64,000 nt of DNA. It comes from Geomicrobium halophilum. Its GTDB lineage: Bacteria > Bacillota > Bacilli > Bacillales > Marinococcaceae. Both the position numbers and the translations under genes were made by a program. Below are positions 35,419 through 44,158 of the stretch, one piece after another. The notes under the pieces were generated by a model, which saw nothing but the letters and a program-made list of their open reading frames with translations, ran no database searches and had not been told where the DNA came from. Every line of letters starts with the position of its first letter. Position 1 is the stretch's first letter. The stretch spans positions 96,511 to 160,510 of the forward strand of contig NZ_JACHHJ010000005.1 of NCBI RefSeq assembly GCF_014207655.1, in the 5' to 3' direction.

Positions 35419-35952
35419 ATGTCCAAACGTGATCGTATCTTAAAAGCGGCAGCAAAGACCGTATCCAACGTAGGCATCGGCAATGTGACCCTTGAGCAGG
35501 TGGCTGATGAAGCAGGGGTTAGTAAAGGGGGCTTATTGTACCATTTTCCGAGTAAGCAAGCGCTCTTAGAGGGTATGGTTAATTATGTGTTAACGCAAAT
35601 GAACAACACTCTTCGTGAATATCAAGAGGAGCATAATTTTTCGATCAGTTATGTTTTATCAACGTTAAATGATTTGGATAAAGATGAAGAGATCTCAATG
35701 ATGGATAAAAGTGCACTCGTTGCCATTGCGAATGATCGTGACTTACTTACAGTTATGCAAAATCATTATACTGAATGGATGGAGCAATTACGTGCGGAAA
35801 ATAACGAAGAAGCGGCTGTCATTATTCGCTTGATTACGAGCGGTTTATGGCTTGAGTATTTGGTTGGTGTGCACTCGCATGGGACTCAAGATCGCGAATA
35901 TGTACTAAGAGCGGTGAAAGAGTTAAACGATCGCCAGAAACATAAAGAGTAA
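35419..35952 (+). CDS. TetR/AcrR-family repressor
   Basis: A 177-residue regulator. The N-terminal HTH is clear (VTLEQVADEAGVSKGGLLYHFPSKQALLEGM). The C-terminal ligand domain is of the TetR_C type (DUF/PF17937-like, with WLEYLVGVH). AGGTGAAAGT precedes ATG 35419. Operators with the same half-sites lie before it (35375) and after it (35970), so it should control itself and the downstream SMR pump genes, as QacR-like or YkkCD-linked regulators do. Confidence 0.88.
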   Translation: MSKRDRILKAAAKTVSNVGIGNVTLEQVADEAGVSKGGLLYHFPSKQALLEGMVNYVLTQMNNTLREYQEEHNFSISYVLSTLNDLDKDEEISMMDKSALVAIANDRDLLTVMQNHYTEWMEQLRAENNEEAAVIIRLITSGLWLEYLVGVHSHGTQDREYVLRAVKELNDRQKHKE

Positions 35953-35969
35953 TTTTTTATATAAAACTG

Positions 35970-35983
35970 ACCGTCTGGACGGT
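35970..35983 (+). promoter_or_regulatory. Second TetR operator, before the SMR genes
   Basis: ACCGTC-TG-GACGGT is a perfect inverted repeat with the same half-site as the operator at 35375. It lies 20 bp before the first SMR start codon, between the TetR stop and the pump gene. Confidence 0.7.
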
Positions 35984-36002
35984 TTAAAAAGAGGTGAATG
36001 CC

Positions 36003-36311
36003 ATGATCTATCTCGTACTCTTTTTTGCCATCATCATTGCCAGTGTCGGAGATGCTGCGCTCAAAATGTCCAATGGGTTTCAGCGACTCTGGCCAACGGC
36101 CACCGGTATTTTGGTCTATTTTTTCACCTTTTATTTGCTTTCAGTCGTGATGATGGAGCTTCCGATTGGCATTACGTATGCAACGTGGAGCGGTCTCGGT
36201 GTGATTTTAACAGCTTTTGTGGGTGTGTTCTTTTTTAAAGAAAAATTGAATGGAAAAGTGCTTATATCAATGGGGGTCATTGTTATTGGTGTTGTTCTCT
36301 TGAATGTTTGA
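36003..36311 (+). CDS. Small multidrug resistance (SMR) family protein, first subunit
   Basis: A 102-residue four-helix SMR protein. TM1 aligns with EmrE through GDAALKMSNGF, but the position of the proton-coupling Glu14 is not acidic (AIIIASVGD). Helix 4 motif GVVLLNV is present. GAGGTG lies 6 nt before ATG 36003. Together with the next gene it makes an EbrAB/YkkCD-like heterodimer. Loss of the Glu suggests this is the non-coupling partner. Export substrates (quaternary ammonium, guanidinium or polyamines) are unknown. Confidence 0.82.
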   Translation: MIYLVLFFAIIIASVGDAALKMSNGFQRLWPTATGILVYFFTFYLLSVVMMELPIGITYATWSGLGVILTAFVGVFFFKEKLNGKVLISMGVIVIGVVLLNV

Positions 36312-36324
36312 GGAGGGAAGCGAT

Positions 36325-36696
36325 ATGGGTAAATATAAAAAAGTGATTCTTCTCGCTACCGCGGTCATTTTTGAAGTGTTTGCAACGACAAATTTAAAAC
36401 TGTCAGAGGGTTTCACGAATCCGTGGAATACTGTGTTTGTAGTTATCGGGATGCTCGGTGGGATTTATTTTTTGTCAAAAACACTTATATACATCCCTTT
36501 AGCGATTACTTACGCGGTTTGGGTCGGTGCAGGTACAGGGATTGTGACACTGATTGGATTTATTGCTTTTGATGAAGTGTTAGGACCGGTACGTATCGTA
36601 GGATTAATCCTTGTCATACTAGGGGTAGGATCACTTGGTTTCTTTCTGAAAGAAGATCAGGAGCATCAGCATGTACCATTCGAAAGGGAGTTATAG
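36325..36696 (+). CDS. Small multidrug resistance (SMR) family protein, second subunit
   Basis: A 123-residue SMR protein. TM1 contains the essential Glu in [18 protein letters not shown]. The TM3 stretch [17 protein letters not shown] is typical. The cytoplasmic tail is longer and His-rich ([11 protein letters not shown]). AGGAGGG lies 7 nt before ATG 36325. It follows the first SMR gene by 13 bp and precedes an SDR gene by 2 bp, all behind the TetR operator. Confidence 0.87.
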   Translation: MGKYKKVILLATAVIFEVFATTNLKLSEGFTNPWNTVFVVIGMLGGIYFLSKTLIYIPLAITYAVWVGAGTGIVTLIGFIAFDEVLGPVRIVGLILVILGVGSLGFFLKEDQEHQHVPFEREL

Positions 36697-36698
36697 AG

Positions 36699-37421
36699 AT
36701 GAGATCATTATCAGGCAAAACCGCATTAATCACGGGAGCAGGACGCGGGATCGGCCGAGCGATTGCCTTTGCTTTGGTTAACGAAGGCGTAAATGTTGGG
36801 CTGGTTGGAAAAACACATTCGAACCTTGAAAAAGTAGCCGAAGAACTGAAAGGATCCGGGGTAAAGGTGGTGGCTGCCTCAGCTGATGTTTCAGACGGAT
36901 CGTCAGTGAAAAGAGCCATTCACCAAGTAAAGGAAAATATTGGTACCATTGATATTTTAATCAATAATGCCGGTATTGGAAAATTTGGCGGTTTTTTGGA
37001 ACTTACAGAGTCGGATTGGCAAGAGGTTTTGAATGTGAATGTCATGGGGGTTTATCACGCCACGCAGGCTGTACTTCCTGATATGATCGAGCAGCAATCA
37101 GGAGACATTATTAATATTTCTTCCACGTCCGGCCTTCGCGGCAGCGAGGGTTCAAGTGCATATAGTGCTTCCAAATTTGCCGTACTAGGTCTTAGTGAAG
37201 CACTCATGAAAGAAGTACGGAAAGAGAACGTTCGAGTTCAGGCTCTTACGCCAAGTAAAGTCATCACGGATTTCTTTGGGGGGGGCACCGAGCAAAGTGA
37301 CGAAGATGTGGAGCGCTTCATGCAAGCGGAAGACTTGGCGGATGTCGTAGTGTCACAGTTGAAACTTCATCCAAGAATGTTCATTAAAAATGCAGAACTA
37401 TGGGCGACGAATCCGAAGTAA
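36699..37421 (+). CDS. SDR-family 3-ketoacyl-ACP-reductase-like enzyme (YoxD-like)
   Basis: A 240-residue classical [19 protein letters not shown], catalytic Ser in NISSTSG and YSASKFA. Its overall layout and C-terminus ([13 protein letters not shown]) resemble B. subtilis YoxD, of unknown substrate. It is 2 bp after the SMR gene and probably belongs to the same TetR-controlled operon, which could mean it modifies a compound that the pump exports. A terminator follows directly. Confidence 0.85.
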   Translation: MRSLSGKTALITGAGRGIGRAIAFALVNEGVNVGLVGKTHSNLEKVAEELKGSGVKVVAASADVSDGSSVKRAIHQVKENIGTIDILINNAGIGKFGGFLELTESDWQEVLNVNVMGVYHATQAVLPDMIEQQSGDIINISSTSGLRGSEGSSAYSASKFAVLGLSEALMKEVRKENVRVQALTPSKVITDFFGGGTEQSDEDVERFMQAEDLADVVVSQLKLHPRMFIKNAELWATNPK

Positions 37422-37453
37422 AAAGGGGCTTTCATTGAAGTCCCTTTTTTTAA
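37420..37453 (+). terminator. Terminator of the TetR/SMR/SDR operon
   Basis: AAAAAGGGGCTT pairs with AAGTCCCTTTTT with one mismatch, followed by TT. Confidence 0.75.
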
Positions 37454-38059
37454 GTATTAGCTGCTGTTCAATTGGCCGTCCTCGTCCATACGATGCGTCG
37501 GTGGATAAAATGTGTGAATGATAGGAATAATGAAGATGAGATAACGGCTGCCTGGGAGGATGTACTAAAGACAATAAAATCTCGATATTTCCCGGGAAAT
37601 GTCGAGATTTTAAACTTAAACGGCCACCGCTGAAGTATTTAGACATAAATGTCTGCGATTTTTAGGGTTTTTATTTCACTCCCCCGGCGTGGAGTAGTCA
37701 TTGTCCTTTCACTAGTCCCTATAATTCCGAGCGTCTACGATTTATCGTTCCTGTAGGTGTAATATTGGGATGGTTGGAGGATCCTTCAGGGATTCTTTTT
37801 GGGCGATCACCTCATACGATGAGGGCTTCAATATCGGTGGAGTTAAATATAGCAGTCGTCTTGGAGATTGATTGCGGCTACCCATCTACGCAAAAGACGT
37901 TTTTACAATGGATCTTTAACGGATGTGACAGTGGAAGAAGGTAGTCGTGCTTAAATGGTTCAGTATTTTCAGGTGTATTTGAGCGATATTAATTAGACGA
38001 ATCCCCAATTTCTCTTCCCTTGCATAGGCTACATAAGAAACGGCAAGGGAGGGGCAACA
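37454..38059. other. Intergenic region holding a large palindrome
   Basis: The 600-bp region has no supported gene. Its main feature is a loopless 36-bp near-perfect palindrome at 37576-37611, left arm AAAATCTCGATATTTCCC, 17 of 18 paired. It is followed at 37616 by TTAAACGGCCACC, which also occurs at 100-112. Between 37780 and 37935 weak coding-like traces suggest an old insertion. Confidence 0.5.
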
Positions 38060-38293
38060 ATGAGCAATATGGAATGGATGCTGAGTGATCCTTATATGTA
38101 CCACAGTTTGTTAGAACTTGAAGGCGAGATCGTTGGGGTCCAGACGATTCGGAGCTCTGTAAGGGGGCATCTTAGAAGCGTTCAGCCTGATCATATCGTA
38201 GTGGAAATGGGCGGAGTTCCGTTTTATGTTCGAATGCAGCAAATTATTTGGGCATTTCCTGCAAAAAGTGATGATAAGCGAGAGATCGAATAA
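38060..38293 (+). CDS. YuzF-like DUF2642 protein
   Basis: A 77-residue protein matching the small DUF2642 family: LEGEIVGVQTIRSSVRGHL, VQPDHIVVEMGGVPFYVR and QQIIWAFP, an Sm-like barrel pattern. Members are common in spore formers and often linked to spore coat genes; the molecular role is unknown. AAGGGAGGGG precedes ATG 38060. It lies 60 bp before manganese catalase and is likely co-transcribed. Confidence 0.78.
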   Translation: MSNMEWMLSDPYMYHSLLELEGEIVGVQTIRSSVRGHLRSVQPDHIVVEMGGVPFYVRMQQIIWAFPAKSDDKREIE

Positions 38294-38352
38294 TGTAGCA
38301 TCTCCCATCATATTATCGAGTGATGACCCAATATGATCGGGGGAATGGGCGA

Positions 38353-39243
38353 ATGATGAAGCGGGTGAATAAACTCCCTATTAAGCTGGAGAGACCGGAA
38401 CATGGGGATGCCAACGGTGCTTCTGTTGTACAGGATCTTTTAGGCGGAGAATTTGGCGAGATGTCGACGCTGAATAATTACATGTTTCAATCCTTTAATT
38501 TTAGAGGGAAGAAAAAATTTAAACCTTTTTATGATCTGATCGCGAGCATAACGGCAGAGGAATTTGGCCATGTAGAACTTGTCGCTAATACCATCAACCT
38601 CATGTCGTATGGAAATACCCATCCGGGTGACCCAGATACGGCTCCGTTACAAATAGCAAAAGATGCCCGGTATTCTTATCACTTTACAACCACGGCCCAA
38701 ACCGCTTTTCCAGGAGATGGGATGGGAAGGCCGTGGGAGGGGGGATATGTGCACGGCAGTGGAGTTTTAGTGGAAGATTTGCTCCATAATTATTTACTGG
38801 AAATCGGAGCCCGAACCCATAAAATGCGCGTGTATGAAATGACAACAAACCCGACGGCCAGAGACTTGTGCGGATATCTGCTCGTAAGAGGAGGAACCCA
38901 TATTATCGCTTATGCAAAAGCGATTGAAATGGCAACGGGTGTTGATGTTGGAAAAATGCTCCCGGTTCCACGGCCCGATAATTATGCATTCGATCATGCA
39001 CGAAAATATTTGGACCAGGGCCTTTTCAATGTACTCTATACTTGGGGTGAACCAGAGTACAGAGGGATTCGCCAGATATGGAAAGGGGAGAATCCTGAAA
39101 CGGGAGAGCCTTTAAAAGTGATCGATGGGATGCCTGAAGGTGAACCGATCCCTGACTTCGAAGAAAAACCCGAAATGTTTGCGCCCGGTATTGATAAGGA
39201 TGATTATGAACGGATCTTAAAACGTTTGAAGGAGAATATGTAA
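38353..39243 (+). CDS. Manganese catalase
   Basis: A 296-residue dimanganese catalase of the YdbD/CotJC family that splits hydrogen peroxide. The ferritin-like bundle has metal ligands visible in EFGEMSTLNNYMFQSFNFR, EEFGHVELVA and RGGTHIIAYAKAIE. The C-terminal acidic tail EGEPIPDFEEKPEMFAPG is typical of full-length Mn catalases. I prefer ATG 38353 after GGGGGAATGGG, which gives the family start KRVNKLPIKL; upstream GTG 38320 is possible. Likely function: protection in sporulation or in the spore coat. Confidence 0.88.
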   Translation: MMKRVNKLPIKLERPEHGDANGASVVQDLLGGEFGEMSTLNNYMFQSFNFRGKKKFKPFYDLIASITAEEFGHVELVANTINLMSYGNTHPGDPDTAPLQIAKDARYSYHFTTTAQTAFPGDGMGRPWEGGYVHGSGVLVEDLLHNYLLEIGARTHKMRVYEMTTNPTARDLCGYLLVRGGTHIIAYAKAIEMATGVDVGKMLPVPRPDNYAFDHARKYLDQGLFNVLYTWGEPEYRGIRQIWKGENPETGEPLKVIDGMPEGEPIPDFEEKPEMFAPGIDKDDYERILKRLKENM

Positions 39244-39252
39244 TAACAAAAA

Positions 39253-39277
39253 GATCTGCCTCCTTGGTTGGGGCAGT
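39253..39277 (+). terminator. Weak hairpin after Mn catalase
   Basis: CTGCC and GGCAG with adjoining partial pairs form a modest stem just after the stop codon. No clear U tract follows. Confidence 0.3.
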
Positions 39278-39456
39278 TCGCCTTGTTTATTCTGTTATTC
39301 GCTCTATGTATTTCCCGTAAAGTTGAATGAATATTGTTGGGATCTAGTAAAATAAAAAATCGAGCATGACACAGGTTAAGACTTCTTCTGTAAGAGAGAA
39401 ATGAAACCTAAATTCCAAAATATCATGGATACATGATGTAAATTTCCCTCCTTCTT

Positions 39457-40257
39457 CTAAATCCTTTTTACATATCCTAATATTTCTTCGCGAATGGATG
39501 CCCAAGCTTTCGTTGACGTATCGGTGAGCATGAAATGCTCAGCATCAGAGAGTTCTACGAATGAAACCTTCTCACCGGCCTCTTGTGCCGCGCGGTGATA
39601 ATGATCACTGATTCCAATGGGCACGTTAATATCTAGCGCGCCATGAACAAGTAGCTGAGGTACTTCGAACGGAAGCAGTTCCAAGGGAGAGGCCTCTTTA
39701 TAACGGCCGGGTTGTTCTTCGGGGGAACATTGCAATAAATCTGCAGTAGGGTTATTCGTCTCCGAAGAGTGTTGATCGCGATAATGGTGCACACCATACA
39801 TCAATTTTAAGTCGTTCACTCCTGCTAAACTGATCGCTCCAGCAATAGAAACAGATTGTCCACTCACCGCGAGTTCACTTTCCTCTGGCAGTTGATGACG
39901 CGCTGCCATCCATAATGCCAGATGCCCCCCTGCGGAATGCCCCACAGTAATTACCCGATCTAAATCAATGGAATAGGAATCGGCAAGATAACGGAGGTGA
40001 TTGCAAGCTAGAGATACATCCGTAAACGTCCCCGGCCACCCGCCGCCAGGTTGCCCGACCCGACGATATTCAATATTCCACGTAGCGAATCCGCAAGCGG
40101 TTAGGTCTCTCGCTACCTCTCTGATAATCTCGAGACTGAAAGATTTTCTCCAAAAACCACCATGAATCACAATGGCAACAGGATGAGGCCCATCACCCTT
40201 GGGAAGGCGCCATTCACCGAATTGATTTTCATTTGAACCATAAAAGAATTTTTCCAT
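39457..40257 (-). CDS. Alpha/beta hydrolase (BD-FAE/kynurenine-formamidase-like)
   Basis: A 266-residue hydrolase. The oxyanion motif VIHGGFW and the nucleophile elbow GHSAGGH (Ser near residue 119) are clear, with Asp in HGALDINVP and His in DAEHFMLT completing the triad. HGGFW next to GHSAGG points to the esterase/formamidase group. AAGGGGTGAG lies before ATG 40257; the longer frame from 40299 has no ribosome site. It is divergent from the MerR regulator gene across a 100-bp region that may hold a shared control site. Confidence 0.85.
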   Translation of the reverse strand: MEKFFYGSNENQFGEWRLPKGDGPHPVAIVIHGGFWRKSFSLEIIREVARDLTACGFATWNIEYRRVGQPGGGWPGTFTDVSLACNHLRYLADSYSIDLDRVITVGHSAGGHLALWMAARHQLPEESELAVSGQSVSIAGAISLAGVNDLKLMYGVHHYRDQHSSETNNPTADLLQCSPEEQPGRYKEASPLELLPFEVPQLLVHGALDINVPIGISDHYHRAAQEAGEKVSFVELSDAEHFMLTDTSTKAWASIREEILGYVKRI

Positions 40258-40302
40258 GTTCTCACCCCTTATCGATATTATTGCATATTTTTTAATCACC
40301 CG

Positions 40303-40333
40303 TTGACCTTAACGTAACGTTATCCTTTATCGT
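40303..40333 (+). promoter_or_regulatory. MerR-type promoter with 19-bp spacer
   Basis: TTGACC (40303-40308) and TATCGT (40328-40333) are 19 bp apart, the elongated spacing that MerR activators correct by twisting DNA. The spacer contains the palindrome TAACGTAACGTTA (40310-40322). Confidence 0.7.
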
Positions 40334-40357
40334 TAAGAAGTGAGGGAGGTGGGGTAA

Positions 40358-41101
40358 ATGCTAAGGGTGAAAGAAGTAGCCGATTTGGTAGGGATTAGCG
40401 TACGAACGTTGCATCACTATGATGACATTGGGTTGTTGACTCCTGAGAAAACAACCGAGGCGGGCTATCGACTATATTCCAGTGAAAATTTGGAGACGTT
40501 GCAGCAAATTCTCTTTTTTCGCGCCCTCGACTTCCCTTTGAAACAAATCAGGGATATTGTGCAAAGTCCTTCGTTTGATCAGGAAGAAGCGTTGCTCATG
40601 CACCGGAAAATGCTGTTGGCAAAGCGTCAAAACCTGGATCAGATGATCAAGACGATCGATAAGTCCCTTCAACATGTGAAAGGAGAGGTTGAAATGACCG
40701 ATAAAGAAAAGTTTGCCGGTTTTGATTTCATTAAAAACAATGCATATGAAAAAGAAGCACGAGAGCGTTGGGGCGATGAAGCAGTGGATCAGTCGAATGA
40801 AGCCATCGCTAATATGTCAGATAAAAAACAGGAAGCATTGAACACAGAAATCAATCAGCTTTATAGAGACCTTGCTGCCATTTGCCATAACCCCCCTGAT
40901 TCGCCAAAGGCGCAGTCTTTGATTCATGAGTGGTACCGACTACTCAACGAAATCGGCGATTATTCAATGGATGCGTTCAAAGGTTTGGGTGAGTTATACG
41001 TGAGCGATGAACGTTTTACAAACAATATTGACCAATTTGGAGAAGGCCTTGCAATTTTCATGAGAGAGGCCATGCGCATATACGCAGATCGAAGAAAATA
41101 A
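40358..41101 (+). CDS. MerR-family regulator with TipAS ligand domain
   Basis: A 247-residue regulator. The N-terminal MerR winged helix (VKEVADLVGISVRTLHHYDDIGLLTP) is followed by the dimerisation coiled coil (about 80-115) and a TipAS antibiotic-recognition domain (about 125-245). This is the architecture of Mta and TipAL, which activate multidrug-efflux genes on binding peptide antibiotics. GGGAGGTGGGG precedes ATG 40358. The promoter with 19-bp spacer and palindrome just upstream suggests autoactivation. No efflux gene is adjacent; the divergent hydrolase is the only near target. Confidence 0.88.
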   Translation: MLRVKEVADLVGISVRTLHHYDDIGLLTPEKTTEAGYRLYSSENLETLQQILFFRALDFPLKQIRDIVQSPSFDQEEALLMHRKMLLAKRQNLDQMIKTIDKSLQHVKGEVEMTDKEKFAGFDFIKNNAYEKEARERWGDEAVDQSNEAIANMSDKKQEALNTEINQLYRDLAAICHNPPDSPKAQSLIHEWYRLLNEIGDYSMDAFKGLGELYVSDERFTNNIDQFGEGLAIFMREAMRIYADRRK

Positions 41102-41222
41102 TGAAGGGGAGGGACTGTCCCCGAAAAAGCTCTTGCCCTGTGTACTTTCGCCGAATTCATTGATCGTAGCGCTGAATGATCGTTCCGCTCGTCGAAAAGG
41201 GGGGATAAGTGGAGACATTAAT

Positions 41223-41261
41223 AATTCGTTGTGATGCTTGACCATCATAACGAATTTTTTT
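41223..41261 (+). terminator. Terminator of the MerR gene
   Basis: AATTCGTTGTGATG (41223-41236) pairs with CATCATAACGAATT (41243-41256) with one mismatch, followed by TTTTTT. The remaining DNA to 41442 shows no gene. Confidence 0.75.
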
Positions 41262-41442
41262 ATAACCCGAGCTTTCCGTAGGATTATTTTCAAAGGTTTT
41301 CCACCATGCGTAGCGGATCTTCCTGCCACCTGTAGCACTTCATGAATATTCCTGCGTACCTTCCATTTCAATAGCATGATAGAATAGAAAACGTTGGATT
41401 TTTCCTCAAGCAACGATATTTTCATGATTGGACTGAATAAAT

Positions 41443-42180
41443 ATGCCTTGGGATGTCGTTTTGATTTTTGTGATTGTCTTTATTGGTGCGTTTGTACAAG
41501 GTGCGAGCGGTTTTGGTGTCGGTTTAGTCGTCATGGGTTTTTTGCCCATGTTTCTTACCGTGATCGAAAGTACATTGCTTGCGCTCTCTTTATTGATGGT
41601 GACAGCGCTGACCATTCTTTTCAAATATTATAAGTTTGTACATTTTAACGGGATGATTTCCTTTATTATGTCATCTTTTGCTGCCAGAATCCTTTCTTTT
41701 TTCATTCTAACAAATTATGGAGAAATGGATTTTTTGCAAATGTGGCTCGGTTTCTTTTTGATTGCCATAGTTATTTATCTATTGGTGAGTAATAAGGTGA
41801 AGCCACGGGCGGAAAGGATTCATTTCTTCATTCCGATTTTACTTGGTATTATGAATGGCTTTTTTGGAGGCTTATTCGCGGTGGGCGGTACATTTCTTGT
41901 AATTTATTTTCTATTGGTATATAAAAATGATAAATACCGCTATACCGCGAATGTGCAAGCTGTTACCGTGATGACGAGTGCGTTTTCCCTTTTGCTGCAT
42001 GGTGTGAGTGGAGATTTCACTTCAACATTTCCCCTTTATTTTGCCGTTGGCATTGCCGCCGTTTTATTGGGAGCGAATTTGGGAATGAAGTGGTTTGCGA
42101 AGCTGCCAACGCAAATGATTCGTAGATTCGCGATGACCCTTGTATGTTTAGCAGCGCTTAATTTGATCGTATTTTCATAA
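41443..42180 (+). CDS. TauE/SafE-family sulfite/anion exporter-like permease
   Basis: A 245-residue membrane protein with about eight helices in two repeated halves. The repeats GAFVQGASGFGVGLV near residue 15 and GFFGGLFAVGGTFLVIYF near residue 147 are the TauE/SafE signature. The family moves organosulfonates, sulfite or related anions; the substrate is unknown here. The ribosome site is weak, so the start at 41443 is less certain. It is monocistronic. Confidence 0.8.
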   Translation: MPWDVVLIFVIVFIGAFVQGASGFGVGLVVMGFLPMFLTVIESTLLALSLLMVTALTILFKYYKFVHFNGMISFIMSSFAARILSFFILTNYGEMDFLQMWLGFFLIAIVIYLLVSNKVKPRAERIHFFIPILLGIMNGFFGGLFAVGGTFLVIYFLLVYKNDKYRYTANVQAVTVMTSAFSLLLHGVSGDFTSTFPLYFAVGIAAVLLGANLGMKWFAKLPTQMIRRFAMTLVCLAALNLIVFS

Positions 42181-42355
42181 TTACATTTTGTACTAAATGA
42201 ACTCTCCATCCTGGGAAAGGAAGAAGGTATTGATACAATCGATATTTTGGGGAAAATATCGGTGCAAATAAAGTTATTTTTTCTTAAGCAAGTGCGGCCG
42301 ATTCTAGAACAGTTATTCCTCATATTAGCTGATCAATTCGTAACAACTAAAATCG

Positions 42356-42559
42356 TCAATGTGCCCTTTGTTTTTTCATCAAAACATTCAGTTTATAAAT
42401 GCGATAAATACTTCCAATAGTGATACAAACACCCAATATTATAAAAAAGGCTGCTCGGTCAATTTCATTGAAATTAATGGTGTAATATATGATGACTCCC
42501 ATTCCAACTATCCCTATAATTATAGGAAAAATCACAGGCATATTATTGATTTGATTCAC
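42356..42559 (-). CDS. Small two-helix membrane protein, unknown
   Basis: A 67-residue protein with two hydrophobic helices (IFPIIIGIVGMGVIIYY and AAFFIILGVCITIGSIY) and a basic C-terminus. The family is unrecognised. The start is GTG 42559 or ATG 42541; AAAAAGGGG adjoins the GTG, so the true start is uncertain. It stands alone between two unrelated genes. Confidence 0.5.
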   Translation of the reverse strand: MNQINNMPVIFPIIIGIVGMGVIIYYTINFNEIDRAAFFIILGVCITIGSIYRIYKLNVLMKKQRAH

Positions 42560-42698
42560 CCCTTTTTCTTCAGACCTTTCTTACCATAAATAAATAACTC
42601 TCATTCAGTGATTCTCTTAACATATAAATGCCCTTTTCAAAAGGAATTGGCGCAACGAGTTATTCAACTTTCGCCCCTCTATTGCTTAATCGCAACGA

Positions 42699-42743
42699 GA
42701 AAAAACAAGCGCCTCGTCCTGTTGTGGAAGTGAGGCACTTGTT
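42699..42743 (-). terminator. Terminator of the AGCS transporter gene
   Basis: On the minus strand GAACAAGTGCCTC pairs with GAGGCGCTTGTT, followed by TTTTTT, a few bases after the stop codon. Confidence 0.8.
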
Positions 42744-42749
42744 CCTATG

Positions 42750-44123
42750 CTAGGCTTCTTTTTTACGAGTAGAGTTGTATAGCTCATTTTTCTCATAAGC
42801 ACGCAGGTCAATAAATCGCTTCGTTTCTTTAGCCACCACTCCTGATAAGAGCAATAATCCGACCAGGTTCGGAATCGCCATTAATCCATTGAAGATATCC
42901 CCAAAATTCCACACTGTATCTAAAGACAAGGTGGCGCCCGGCAATATTGCTAGTACGAAGATGACGCGATAGAACATGGTAAAATTGACCCCAAATAAAT
43001 ATGTGAAACATTTCTCTCCGAAATAGGCCCAGCCTAAAATCGTTGAGAAGATAAAGAATAATAACGTTACAGCTACGACAATATGACCGAAGCCTGGGAG
43101 TAATTCATTAAAGGATTGGGCAGTAAGGGCCGCCCCTTCAACACCGCTTGCATACATATCCGCCATCACGAGGGCAAGACCTGTAATCGTACAGACAATA
43201 ATGGTATCAATAAATACTTGTGTCATGGAAATGAGCGCCTGACGCGCCGGCACGTCCGTACGTGCAGCAGCAGCTGCAATCCCGCCTGTACCAAGGCCTG
43301 CTTCGTTCGAAAAGAGACCGCGAGCAACCCCCATTTGGATGACCGTACCGATAGCACCTCCGGCTACAGCCTGTCCTGTAAAGGCATCGGTAAAGATTAA
43401 GCCAAACGCAGCTGGTACCGCCTCAAAATTTAAGACAACAAGCACTACCCCAGCAATAAGGTAGACGATGATCATAAATGGGACGATGACTCCGGTTACG
43501 CGCCCGATACTTTTAATACCGCCAATAATAACCAATCCTATGAGAATCATAAATACGACACCAGTCACCCATAACGGGACATTGAAAACATCATTGGCGA
43601 CATCTGCGGCGGCATTGGCTTGAATCATATTTCCTATGCCGAAGATAGCTGCAAAGACGGCGAATATTGCAAACAGAACCGCGAGCCATTTTTGTCCGAG
43701 CCCTTTTTCAATATAATACATCGGCCCACCGGACATTTCCCCCTTGGCATTTTCCTGACGGTATTTGACCCCAAGAATCCCCTCGGAATACTTGGTGGCC
43801 ATCCCGACAAGTGCGGTGATCCACATCCAGAATACAGCACCCGGGCCGCCTGCAACGACAGCTGTGGCTACACCAACGACATTCCCTGTACCTACGGTGG
43901 CCGCTAATGAAGTCATGAGTGCCTGGAAATGGGAGATATCTCCCTTTGATTCTTTGTCTTGCTTAGAAAAAGAGATTTTCATCGCGTAAGGCAACATTCG
44001 AAAGGAAAAGAACATTAACCTTATCGTTAAGTATAGGCCTGTACCGACCAATAAAATAATTAAGGGTATTCCCCAAACAAATCCGCTTATTTCACCACTT
44101 ATGTATTCCAGCCAATCTCCCAC
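42750..44123 (-). CDS. Sodium:alanine/glycine symporter (AGCS family)
   Basis: A 457-residue Na+-coupled amino-acid carrier with about eleven helices. Family hallmarks: ALMTSLAATVGTGNVVGVATAV (TM3, ion and substrate site), GGPGAVFWMWITALVGMATKYSEG, GGPMYYIEKGLG and RGLFSNEAGLGTGGIAAAAA. It takes up alanine or glycine with sodium. The start is GTG 44123, preceded by GGGAGG; the upstream ATG at 44165 would include that site. It is a single-gene transcript with its own terminator. Confidence 0.88.
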   Translation of the reverse strand: MGDWLEYISGEISGFVWGIPLIILLVGTGLYLTIRLMFFSFRMLPYAMKISFSKQDKESKGDISHFQALMTSLAATVGTGNVVGVATAVVAGGPGAVFWMWITALVGMATKYSEGILGVKYRQENAKGEMSGGPMYYIEKGLGQKWLAVLFAIFAVFAAIFGIGNMIQANAAADVANDVFNVPLWVTGVVFMILIGLVIIGGIKSIGRVTGVIVPFMIIVYLIAGVVLVVLNFEAVPAAFGLIFTDAFTGQAVAGGAIGTVIQMGVARGLFSNEAGLGTGGIAAAAARTDVPARQALISMTQVFIDTIIVCTITGLALVMADMYASGVEGAALTAQSFNELLPGFGHIVVAVTLLFFIFSTILGWAYFGEKCFTYLFGVNFTMFYRVIFVLAILPGATLSLDTVWNFGDIFNGLMAIPNLVGLLLLSGVVAKETKRFIDLRAYEKNELYNSTRKKEA

Positions 44124-44141
44124 AATATTCCTCCCTCGCCT

Positions 44142-44158
44142 TGATAAAATGATTATCA
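44142..44158. promoter_or_regulatory. Dyad TGATAA-5-TTATCA upstream of the AGCS gene
   Basis: A perfect 6-bp inverted repeat lies 19 bp before the GTG start. It looks like a Fur-type box but has 2 bp too many between the half-sites, so the regulator is unclear. Confidence 0.35.

Noticed and set aside
38040-38060. SigK promoter (CATA-3-TA) before the YuzF-like gene
   Set aside because: The -10-like element is present, but no -35 AC element is found at 16-17 bp.
44142-44158. Fur or Zur box before the AGCS gene
   Set aside because: The half-sites fit, but the spacing is 2 bp too long, and an alanine symporter is not an expected iron or zinc target; kept only as an unassigned dyad.
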